From the NCBI GenBank assembly GCA_002049785.1, contig MUKB01000012.1:1-22014 (forward strand): DNA of 22,014 bases, written 5' to 3'. A program made the translations under genes and the position numbers. Below, in pieces: positions 12,678-20,232 of the stretch (positions are counted from its first letter, which is position 1; the number at the start of each line of letters is the position of its first letter). The notes below the pieces were generated by a model. That model had not been told where the DNA came from and ran no database searches. It was given only the letters and a program-made list of their open reading frames with translations. The stretch is from Caldifarciminota bacterium 4484_100 (GTDB lineage: Bacteria > Hydrothermota > Tepidihabitantia > SM23-42).

Positions 12678-15600
12678 ATGAAAGAGATATATTTTGATGA
12701 ATTGACCGGGGTTTATAACCGTCGGTTTTTAAGGCGCTGGATCGATGATGAGATAAAACGGGCCAACCGTTTTGCCACAAATTTTGCCCTGATTCTGCTG
12801 GACCTTGACAATTTCCGTGATATCAATAATAACTTCGGCCATTTAGAAGGGGACAGGGTGCTTGTGGAGTTTGCCAACTTTCTCCAGAATCAGATCCGGG
12901 AGGTAGATAATCTGATCCGGTATGGTGGTGATGAGTTTATCATCCTTATGCCCAATACCAATATTGAGGGAACGGTTGAGCTGGCCCAGAGGATTCTTGA
13001 AAATTTGAGGAAGACTGCGATTGCCGGACATAAGGTCTATTGCAGTATCGGCTATGCAGTATTTCCTAATGACGGGACCGCAGCCGAGGTTTTAATCAAC
13101 AAGGCGGATAATCTGATGTATCAGGCAAAGAAACAGGGAAAGAACCGGATTGGAGTCAAGCAGGAGGTTATCCGCAGACTGCAGATACCCGCACCCATCA
13201 CCGTAGGCAGGGACCAGGAGGTGCGCTGGGCACTCGGTCAGATATCCCAATTCAATGTGGTATTTATCGCCGGAACCGCGGGCATCGGAAAGACCAGACT
13301 CGTTATCGAAATAAAAGAGAGGCTCAATGCTGAAAGACTGCTCAGGGGTAATGCCTATGAGGCGCTTGCCCTGGTTCCTTACCATCCCTTTAAGAACCTT
13401 TTCAATGAATTGATAAATCGAAATTTTGCCCTTACCCAGCAAAGCTTTAAACAGCTTCCTGAAATCTATCAGCGGGAACTGGCAAAACTCTTGCCTGCTG
13501 AAGGTTTTTTGAGAACGGCACGGGGTGAAGAGCTGGATAAATACCGTCTCTATAATGCGGTCAGTGAATTTATCAATATCCTGGCCCGGATGAGCTCAGG
13601 GATGACGATACTATTTATGGATGACCTCCACTGGGCAGATCAATCGAGTTGTGAACTGCTCGATTTTTTGATCCGGAGTGTCAAAGAGAATATCAAAATC
13701 TTCGGCACCTACCGAGTCGAGGAAATTAAAAATACTCCGATCGCAAAGTTCTGGGGCATTTGGGCAAGGGAAAAGCTCTATACCCAGATTACCTTAAGGC
13801 CGCTCAACCAGATGCAGACACATCAGTTACTTGAAGAGATAATGGGGCCGGTTCCTGAGAACCTTGATAAATTCATCTACCTCCAGAGTGGAGGAAATCC
13901 ATTCTATATTGAAGAACTTCTAAGGGAGCTGGAGCGTCAGAAGAAATTCTACTATAATGGTCGGGTCTGGGTGTTGAGTAAGGACCTTGACCTCGCCATA
14001 CCCAGTTCGATTACTGAAACGGTAAAGAGAAAGTTGAAGTTTCTTGAAGACGAGATAAAGGGTTATTTAGAGATTGCCGCGGTATTTGGCCAGGAGTTTA
14101 ATGCGGATATTATCGCTACTGCAACCAGAAGGAATGTTGGTCAGATTATTGATGCCTTTGATGCATTAAGAGAATTGGGTTTGATCAAAGAGCGGGGTCC
14201 GGACACATACTTCTTTACGGAAGATATTGTTCGGCATATTGTATATAAGCAGATCCCCCGGGGTAATCTGATGAAACTCCACCGCCTGGTCGGTGAAGCG
14301 ATTGAAATCTTCTACCAGAATACCCTGCCTAACTATTATGAACAGCTTGCCCACCACTTCACCACCGCCAATGATGTTCATAAAGCCTTATACTACTCCA
14401 AGAAGGCGGCGGAAAAGGCGAAGAACAATTATGCCCATTCCCTGGCGATAAAATTTTATGAAAATGCATTAAGGTTTGAGGACAATATCGATGAGATATT
14501 CAAGATAAAATTTGCCCTTGCTGATATATATTATTTGATCGGCGAATATAAGAAGGCGCTTGAGCAGTTGAATGATTGTCTCAAGATTGATCCAAATGCC
14601 TATCGGGTCTACGAGAAGATCGGCAATGTCTATGAGGCGATGGGTGAGTATAAAAATAGTTTGAAACATTACAAAAAGGGATTGCAGATTACCCAGGGAA
14701 CAGAGATGATATATGTATTTCGTAATGCGATCGCCTGGCTCTATACACGGATGGGAAGATATAAGGAGGCAGAGAAGGAGGTGGAGGATATTGTAAAGAG
14801 CGGTAAACATTTGAGTAAACAGGTCATCGGAGATACATATGTAATTATGGGTATCGTCTATTTACGCTTAGGTAAGTTTGAGAAGGCTGAAAAGTGTATA
14901 AAAAAGAGTTTGAGCATCAGGGAGTCGATAGGAGATAAGAAGAGGATTGCGGCCTGTTATCTTGATCTTGCCTTGAATTATTATGGACAGTTCAATCTGA
15001 AGATGAGCGAGAAGTTTAATAATAAGGCACTGGAAATTTACCGCAGTATCGGATATCAGGGTGGTATCCTCATTACCTTGAATAACCTTGCTGTCTTCTA
15101 TACCGGCAAGGATCTTAATAAGGCTGAAGAGTACTGCTTGCGGGCGCTTACCCAGGCAAAATTGATCGGGGCGAAACGGACAATGGTATATCTCTATAAC
15201 AACCTCGGTTCAATAAACTACAATCGGCTTATGGATGAGCAGGCAATAAAGAATTATCGACAGGCACTTAAAATCGCCCAGGAGATTAACTTTCCTGAGG
15301 CGTTTATTTTCAGTAATGTCAGTCTGAGTGAATACTACCGCGAACATGGGAAGATAAAGAAAGGACGGTCATATCTGACACAGGCCCAGAAGAAGGCCCG
15401 GGAACTTAATATAAAATACCTCAATTTCGACTGCCTGATGGAGGAGGTTGAATATCATATACTTGGACGCCAGTATAAGAAGGCGGACCAGTTAACGAGA
15501 AAGTTGGTTGCGGATTTAAAAAAAGAAAGTAATATTCAATATAAGATATATGGGTTGATATCGCGTGCCAAGGTGCTTGTTGCGATGAAGAAGTATACCC

Positions 15601-15818
15601 AGGCACAAAATTATTATCGGCGGGCTGAACGATTTATGAAGCCGGTGGCGAGCGATCGGATTCTGGGTGAAATATATTATCTGTGCGGGATCGCCTATCG
15701 CAAGGCGGGAAAGCCTGAACAGGCGATGAAGGCATTTGTTGAGGCGAACAAGAGGTTTGCCAGAATCGGCAATCTCCGTTTTCTTGACCGCATTGAACAG
15801 GAGATAACCAAGCTGTAG
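12678..15818 (+). CDS. GGDEF - STAND-type ATPase - TPR signalling protein
   Basis: 1046 residues with three regions. (1) An N-terminal GGDEF diguanylate cyclase (about 1-160) has active site YGGDEF (82-87) and an intact inhibitory I-site RxxD (R74-D77), five residues before GGDEF. No sensor or membrane segment precedes it. (2) An AAA_16/STAND-like NTPase (about 172-530) has Walker A GTAGIGKT (199-206), Walker B ILFMDDLHWADQSS (311-324), SGGNPFYIEELLREL (404-418) and a winged-helix part (about 445-540). (3) Ten or so TPR units follow to the C-terminus (e.g. ALADIYYLIGEYKKALEQL, NNLGSINYNRLMDEQAIKNYRQAL). The ATPase-TPR half resembles the MalT-like or class III adenylate-cyclase-linked regulators, here with a GGDEF in place of the cyclase. 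Inference: ligand or protein binding on the TPR face drives NTP-dependent oligomerisation that pairs GGDEF domains to make c-di-GMP. ATG at 12678, nearly leaderless. Convergent with the radical-SAM gene. Confidence 0.9.
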   Translation: MKEIYFDELTGVYNRRFLRRWIDDEIKRANRFATNFALILLDLDNFRDINNNFGHLEGDRVLVEFANFLQNQIREVDNLIRYGGDEFIILMPNTNIEGTVELAQRILENLRKTAIAGHKVYCSIGYAVFPNDGTAAEVLINKADNLMYQAKKQGKNRIGVKQEVIRRLQIPAPITVGRDQEVRWALGQISQFNVVFIAGTAGIGKTRLVIEIKERLNAERLLRGNAYEALALVPYHPFKNLFNELINRNFALTQQSFKQLPEIYQRELAKLLPAEGFLRTARGEELDKYRLYNAVSEFINILARMSSGMTILFMDDLHWADQSSCELLDFLIRSVKENIKIFGTYRVEEIKNTPIAKFWGIWAREKLYTQITLRPLNQMQTHQLLEEIMGPVPENLDKFIYLQSGGNPFYIEELLRELERQKKFYYNGRVWVLSKDLDLAIPSSITETVKRKLKFLEDEIKGYLEIAAVFGQEFNADIIATATRRNVGQIIDAFDALRELGLIKERGPDTYFFTEDIVRHIVYKQIPRGNLMKLHRLVGEAIEIFYQNTLPNYYEQLAHHFTTANDVHKALYYSKKAAEKAKNNYAHSLAIKFYENALRFEDNIDEIFKIKFALADIYYLIGEYKKALEQLNDCLKIDPNAYRVYEKIGNVYEAMGEYKNSLKHYKKGLQITQGTEMIYVFRNAIAWLYTRMGRYKEAEKEVEDIVKSGKHLSKQVIGDTYVIMGIVYLRLGKFEKAEKCIKKSLSIRESIGDKKRIAACYLDLALNYYGQFNLKMSEKFNNKALEIYRSIGYQGGILITLNNLAVFYTGKDLNKAEEYCLRALTQAKLIGAKRTMVYLYNNLGSINYNRLMDEQAIKNYRQALKIAQEINFPEAFIFSNVSLSEYYREHGKIKKGRSYLTQAQKKARELNIKYLNFDCLMEEVEYHILGRQYKKADQLTRKLVADLKKESNIQYKIYGLISRAKVLVAMKKYTQAQNYYRRAERFMKPVASDRILGEIYYLCGIAYRKAGKPEQAMKAFVEANKRFARIGNLRFLDRIEQEITKL

Positions 15819-15824
15819 TATATT

Positions 15825-16790
15825 TCAGGACCATTCACCCCATTCTGGTATAATCTTTCGATAGATTGTATCGATGGTCTGCTGGAAACCGGAATCGAGG
15901 CCGAATTCCTTCAGAATATTGAGTGCTTCCCGATATTCCTGAAGTTTTATGCGGCGATTAATTTCCGGATACTTATAGGCATTGAATGTTGGATAATATT
16001 GAGCCATAACATTCACGACAGTATCCTTTGATAGTTCTTCGGCAATAAATTTGAAACAGTCCCTGGTTCCGGCAAGACTATTGGGAAGAACCAGATGCCG
16101 AATAAGGAGTCCGGATTCGGCGATACCATGACGACACTTTAAATTGCCGACCTGACGATACATCTCTTTTAATGCCGATTTTACTACACTCCAATAATTT
16201 TGAACCTTTGAGTATTTTTCAGCATTTCGGTCATCAGAGTATTTTATATCCGGCATATAGATATCGATTATACCTTCAAGGAGTTTCAGGGTCGAGACCG
16301 ATTCATAACCTCCACAGTTATATACTATCGGAATATGCAGACCTTGAGTTTGTGCAATCGAAAGGGCCTCTACAATCTGAGGTATCCAGGGGGTTGGAGT
16401 TACAAGGTTGATATTATGACATCCCAGAGTCTGTAGATTCAACATATATTGGGCAAGTTCTTCAGTTGAGATTGTTCTTCCCTGACCCAATTGACTGATT
16501 TCATAGTTCTGGCAGAATACACAATGAAGATTGCAATGGCTGAAGAATATTGTTCCTGACCCGAATTTCCCCACTAAGGGAGGTTCTTCACCAAAGTGTT
16601 GATGGTATGAGGCGACTTTGAGTTTCTGGCCGGCGCGACAGTTGCCCAGTTCACCTTTTTTTCGTTCCACCCTGCATTCGCGTGGACAGAGCCGACAGGG
16701 AGAGAAAAGGTCATAAAATTGTTCAATCAGGTCCGGGGTAATCTTTCTTTTGTTATTGGTGTGAGAGGCCATAGCGATAGTGGGCAGCAC
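15825..16790 (-). CDS. PflA-like radical-SAM protein (COG1313 group)
   Basis: 321 residues. The radical-SAM cluster motif is C86-x3-C90-x2-C93 (SHCNLHCVFCQNYE). A cysteine-rich N-terminus CRLCPRECRVERKKGELGNC (C32, C35, C39, C51) could bind a further Fe-S centre or zinc. The remainder (VTPTPWIPQIVEAL, YNCGGYES, IDIYMPDIKYSD, LVLPNSLAGT, MAQYYPTFNAYKYPEINR) matches the 'PflX/uncharacterised Fe-S protein, homologue of pyruvate-formate-lyase activating enzyme' group. The substrate is unknown. Start: GTG at 16790 with AAGGGG upstream, or ATG at 16772 with none. The first overlaps hypD by 38 nt, the second by 20 nt. It is the last gene of the GAF-GGDEF/hypD unit, so tight coupling to hypD is evident. 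No pyruvate formate-lyase gene is in the window. Confidence 0.87.
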   Translation of the reverse strand: MLPTIAMASHTNNKRKITPDLIEQFYDLFSPCRLCPRECRVERKKGELGNCRAGQKLKVASYHQHFGEEPPLVGKFGSGTIFFSHCNLHCVFCQNYEISQLGQGRTISTEELAQYMLNLQTLGCHNINLVTPTPWIPQIVEALSIAQTQGLHIPIVYNCGGYESVSTLKLLEGIIDIYMPDIKYSDDRNAEKYSKVQNYWSVVKSALKEMYRQVGNLKCRHGIAESGLLIRHLVLPNSLAGTRDCFKFIAEELSKDTVVNVMAQYYPTFNAYKYPEINRRIKLQEYREALNILKEFGLDSGFQQTIDTIYRKIIPEWGEWS

Positions 16791-17805
16791 AGGCCCCTTC
16801 AGATGAGACCATACAAGGTCCTATCGGCTGGGAGGGTGTGCAGGTATCTCCAAATAGTGCACAATCAGCTGGTTTTTTTAACCCGAGAAGAATCAAACCA
16901 CAGATACATCCTCTGGGTTGCTTCGGTTTTGGAATTTTTATGGAATAGCGTTTTCGGATATCAAATTTTTTGTAGCGTTCTTTCAAACCGAGACCGGAAT
17001 CAGGGATGGTTCCGATACCACGCCAGGAGGCGGGTTCAGGTGCGAAGACCTTTTTTAGAATTGTCAGTGCCCGGGTATTGCCGTCGGGCTTAACGACCCG
17101 CGTATATTCAATCTCAATTGCCGACCTCTCCTCCGCAATCTGGGTGACGAGATTCAATATCCCCTTGAGAATATCGACCGGTTCAAATCCTGTAATGCAT
17201 CCTGGAAGATGAAATTCCTGGGCAAGAAATTGATATGGTTGGGCTCCGATAATCACCGAGACATGACCAGGCAGGATAAACCCCTGGACATTTATCTTTG
17301 GTGAAGAGGCGATATATCTGAGGGCAGGAGGTATCAATTTAAATGCGGGCAGGATGAAGAAATTTTTGATTCCCAACTGCTCGGCCTTGATTATTGTTGC
17401 GGCAACCGTGGGTGAGGTTGTTTCAAAACCGACGCCGATAAAGACTACATCCTGTTCTGGATGATGTTGTGCGATATCGAGGGCATCAAGGGGTGAATAG
17501 ACGATGACAGGTCTGTATTCCTCCAAGCATGAGTGTGTGCCGGGAACCCTCACCATATCACCAAAGGTTGTAATTATCAGCCCTTCTCTCTGGGCAAGGG
17601 CGATTGCATAATCGATAACATCCTGGGGGGTTACACAAACCGGGCAACCAGGACCGGATAGGAGATTGATATTGTCAGGTAATAAGGATTTGATTCCAGA
17701 ACGGGCAATGGCCATTGTGTGGGTGCCACATACTTCCATCAAATTTATTTTTTCCTCCTTACATATGCTGGCCTTTTTAAAAATCTCCTGCACAATATTT
17801 TTCAT
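16753..17805 (-). CDS. hypD: NiFe-hydrogenase maturation protein HypD
   Basis: 350 residues from the ATG at 17805 (a TTG one codon earlier is possible). HypD is the Fe-S scaffold which, with HypC, carries the Fe(CN)2CO unit for NiFe-hydrogenase. Signature blocks are LMEVCGTHTMAIARSGI (C26), GPGCPVCVTP (about 51-60), ITTFGDMVRVPGTHS, GVGFETTSPT and the cysteine-rich end (CICGLILLGLKKPADCALFGDTCTP...GPCMVSSEGACAAHYRYG) for the [4Fe-4S] cluster. Length is normal. It lies 24 nt behind the GAF-GGDEF gene and overlaps the radical-SAM gene. No hypC, hypE, hypF or hydrogenase genes are near, although hypC-hypD-hypE usually cluster, so the rest must be elsewhere in the genome. No clear ribosome-binding site. 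Confidence 0.95.
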   Translation of the reverse strand: MKNIVQEIFKKASICKEEKINLMEVCGTHTMAIARSGIKSLLPDNINLLSGPGCPVCVTPQDVIDYAIALAQREGLIITTFGDMVRVPGTHSCLEEYRPVIVYSPLDALDIAQHHPEQDVVFIGVGFETTSPTVAATIIKAEQLGIKNFFILPAFKLIPPALRYIASSPKINVQGFILPGHVSVIIGAQPYQFLAQEFHLPGCITGFEPVDILKGILNLVTQIAEERSAIEIEYTRVVKPDGNTRALTILKKVFAPEPASWRGIGTIPDSGLGLKERYKKFDIRKRYSIKIPKPKQPRGCICGLILLGLKKPADCALFGDTCTPSQPIGPCMVSSEGACAAHYRYGLSHQ

Positions 17806-17829
17806 CAAGGATGTTTAAAACCGGCGGTC

Positions 17830-19014
17830 TTAAATTTTTTCAATCTTTGGTTTATATCCGCGGACATTATTTCTTCCGGCCCTCTTCGCCTCATACAGGG
17901 CCTCGTCCGCCATCTTTATTAAGTCGGCATAATTGCTGCTGTCGTCAGGATAGGAAGAGACCCCGGCCGAGAATGTTATCGACGGGTGGTTTTTCTGTCC
18001 CTCCCGGGTGAAATCATACAGCTGGAGGTCCTGGAGCAGATTGCCTGCAATCCTTACCGCCTCCTGCTTCTTTATCTCTGGGCACATCACAATGAATTCA
18101 TCACCGCCATAGCGAGCAACGGTATCGGTTTCATCAAAGTGGTGACGGAAGATCTGTGCCAGTTTAATCAGTAACTGGTCTCCTGCATGATGGCCGAATG
18201 TATCGTTGTAATCCTTGAAATTATCAAGGTCGATGATTATGATTGACAGGTCGTGTTGAAACTTCTGTGCCCGCTTGATCTCCTCCTGAAGGCGGTCTTT
18301 GAAATGGGCGATATTATATAATTTTGTTAAGGGATCGGTTATGGCACTCGTCTGGATACTCTCAAAACTGCGTGTATTATTCAATGCTACAGCGGTCATC
18401 ATTGCTACTACACCCAGCAGGTTTTTTTCCCTTTCACTTATTTTTTCGATGGAGATTGCAATGACACCGTATAGTCGGTCCTGATACACCAAGGGATAAC
18501 AGATATCCGGGTCAAAGACCGGATAGGGCTCTTTGATATTGCCGAATTCGAGTTCGGAACGGCTGACCGGAAAGCGCGTGGCTGCGGCACGGCCGACTTT
18601 ACCTTCACCCAGTTTATAGATAATCTTCGGGATCCAGTTCTCGTCAAGCCCCTGCTGGGTAATGATATTGAGCCTCTTTCCCTTTTCGTCATAGACAAAT
18701 ATCGCAATCTTTTCAGGGTCAAGATAGTTTGCCAGAAGACCCCTGGTTTCATTGGCGATTTCAAGGGGGTTCAACTTTGCGGTGAGTCGGATCATTGAAG
18801 CGAAGAAGAGGTTGGTCATTGAGTTCAGCCTTTTCAGCTCGGCACGGAGACGCATATTCTCTTTTTTGTGGCGCTCCAATTCATCGGTAAGGATGTCGGT
18901 CTGATTCAACCTTCGACGTGTCTTTCGGGAACCGAACAGGGCGATTAAGAGAAATATTGCCAAGGTTGCAATAATTATTCCAAGAACGATACTTATATAG
19001 GTTCCCGAGCTCAT
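17830..19014 (-). CDS. Membrane-anchored GAF-GGDEF diguanylate cyclase
   Basis: 394 residues. One N-terminal membrane helix (about 7-27) is followed by a coiled coil (about 40-68), a GAF-like sensory domain (about 72-215, with KIAIFVYDEKGKRLNIITQQGL and YPLVYQDRLYGVIAI), then a C-terminal GGDEF domain starting ITDPLTKLYNIAHFKDRL (about 225). The active site is RYGGDEFI (301-308). The I-site position holds DETD (294-297) instead of RxxD, so product inhibition is probably lost, unlike the other cyclase in this window. Metal ligand D262 (IIDLDNF) is present. The ATG at 19014 lies 6 nt after a -10 box and lacks a ribosome-binding site, so the message looks leaderless. It heads a unit with hypD and the radical-SAM gene. 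Whether it regulates hydrogenase maturation is speculation from position only. Confidence 0.92.
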   Translation of the reverse strand: MSSGTYISIVLGIIIATLAIFLLIALFGSRKTRRRLNQTDILTDELERHKKENMRLRAELKRLNSMTNLFFASMIRLTAKLNPLEIANETRGLLANYLDPEKIAIFVYDEKGKRLNIITQQGLDENWIPKIIYKLGEGKVGRAAATRFPVSRSELEFGNIKEPYPVFDPDICYPLVYQDRLYGVIAISIEKISEREKNLLGVVAMMTAVALNNTRSFESIQTSAITDPLTKLYNIAHFKDRLQEEIKRAQKFQHDLSIIIIDLDNFKDYNDTFGHHAGDQLLIKLAQIFRHHFDETDTVARYGGDEFIVMCPEIKKQEAVRIAGNLLQDLQLYDFTREGQKNHPSITFSAGVSSYPDDSSNYADLIKMADEALYEAKRAGRNNVRGYKPKIEKI

Positions 19015-19020
19015 ATATAG

Positions 19021-19048
19021 ATATTATCTATTTTTTATGCAATGTCAA
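19021..19048 (-). promoter_or_regulatory. Promoter of the GAF-GGDEF/hypD unit
   Basis: On the minus strand, TTGACA (19048-19043) and TAATAT (19026-19021, 4/6) are 16 nt apart. Six bases later comes the ATG. The expected start of transcription coincides with the A of the start codon. It sits in the 51-nt gap behind dapL. Confidence 0.55.
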
Positions 19049-19065
19049 CGCTGTTTTGCAGTTGT

Positions 19066-20232
19066 CTAAGGATTTACAAATTCGAGAAATCTCTCCATCC
19101 CGGTGCGAAGTTTCTCCTCTGGCTGGGTTAAGGAAAACCTTAAATATCCCTCACCATATCGGCCATAACCTGCCCCGGGTCCGATCATCACCCCTTTTTC
19201 TTTTATCAATCCAATTACAAATTTCATCGAGTCTTTGAATCTTTCGTCCATCCTGGTCCAGACATAGATCGTGGAATCGGAGCGATAATATTGCCAGCCT
19301 ATCTTTTCCAGATATCCCTGAACAATTTTCCGCCTCTTCTTGTAAATTTCCCGCAATCCGGGAACAAATGTTTCGTAGAGTTCCAGGGCCTTGATTGCTG
19401 CATACTGAATCGGTAAAAATATACCGGAATCGGTATTGGTCTTGACCACGGCAAGGGCCTTAATCATATCCTTATTGCCACAGATCCAGCCGATTCGATA
19501 GCCCTGCATATTGAATGTCTTAGAAAAGGAATGGAGCTCTACCGCGATATCCTTGGCACCATCGACCTGTAGTATTGATGGGGGAGGGTCGGTCTCGTAA
19601 ATTTCTGAATAGGGGTTGTCGTGTATCAGGTATATGTTATGCCTTCGGCAGAATGAGACCAGTTCCTTGAAGAATGTGATATCACCTTTTTTTGTAGTCG
19701 GGTTATTGGGATAGTTGATAATCATCAATTTTGTCTTCTTATGGAGATTTTTTGTTATTTCTTTGAGTTCTGGAAGAAAATCGTTTTCCTGCTTGAGACC
19801 GAAATAGTGAACCATGCCTTCGGCAAAGATTACCGATGTCTTATATGTAGGATAGGCCGGGTCAGGGATGAGGGCATAATCACCACGATCGCAGAGTGCG
19901 GTGTACAGATGAGTGAGCCCTTCCTTGGCACCGATGAGAATCATAATTTCATCCTCAGGGGATAATTCTACGCCGAATCTCTTACCCATCCATCGGGCAA
20001 TATCTTCCCGCAATTCGATTAATCCCCAATAGGGTGGGTATAACTGTGCCCCGGGTTTTCCTGCACGGTGCGAAAGTTCCTCGATGACCTCCTGGGGAGG
20101 CATAAGATCAGGGTCGCCGTGGGCGATATTTATGATTTCTTTACCGCTATTTCTTGCCTCCTGGATAACCTTATCCATTTCCGCATATAGATAGGGCGGC
20201 ACACCTGCCATCCTTTCGGGTAATTTAATCAT
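19066..20232 (-). CDS. dapL: LL-diaminopimelate aminotransferase-type PLP enzyme
   Basis: 388 residues, fold type I PLP aminotransferase. Motifs are QLYPPYWGLIELREDIARW (63-81), IGAKEGLTHL (100-109), PDPAYPTYKTS, NYPNNPTT (173-180, cofactor binding), IHDNPYSEIY and the Schiff-base lysine K238 in SFSKTFNMQGYRIGW. The 'IG(A/S)KEG' and 'PDP(A/G)YP' blocks are typical of the DapL branch, which converts tetrahydrodipicolinate directly to LL-diaminopimelate, skipping the acylated intermediates. The operon partners lysC and lysA support this over a general aspartate aminotransferase, which remains the alternative. It starts at 20232 with AAGGAG just upstream and overlaps lysC by 8 nt. Confidence 0.85.
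   Translation of the reverse strand: MIKLPERMAGVPPYLYAEMDKVIQEARNSGKEIINIAHGDPDLMPPQEVIEELSHRAGKPGAQLYPPYWGLIELREDIARWMGKRFGVELSPEDEIMILIGAKEGLTHLYTALCDRGDYALIPDPAYPTYKTSVIFAEGMVHYFGLKQENDFLPELKEITKNLHKKTKLMIINYPNNPTTKKGDITFFKELVSFCRRHNIYLIHDNPYSEIYETDPPPSILQVDGAKDIAVELHSFSKTFNMQGYRIGWICGNKDMIKALAVVKTNTDSGIFLPIQYAAIKALELYETFVPGLREIYKKRRKIVQGYLEKIGWQYYRSDSTIYVWTRMDERFKDSMKFVIGLIKEKGVMIGPGAGYGRYGEGYLRFSLTQPEEKLRTGMERFLEFVNP

Noticed and set aside
19015..19065. Lysine riboswitch in the lysine operon region
   Set aside because: This gap is downstream of dapL and only 51 nt long. The leader of lysA lies outside the window, so nothing can be said about it.
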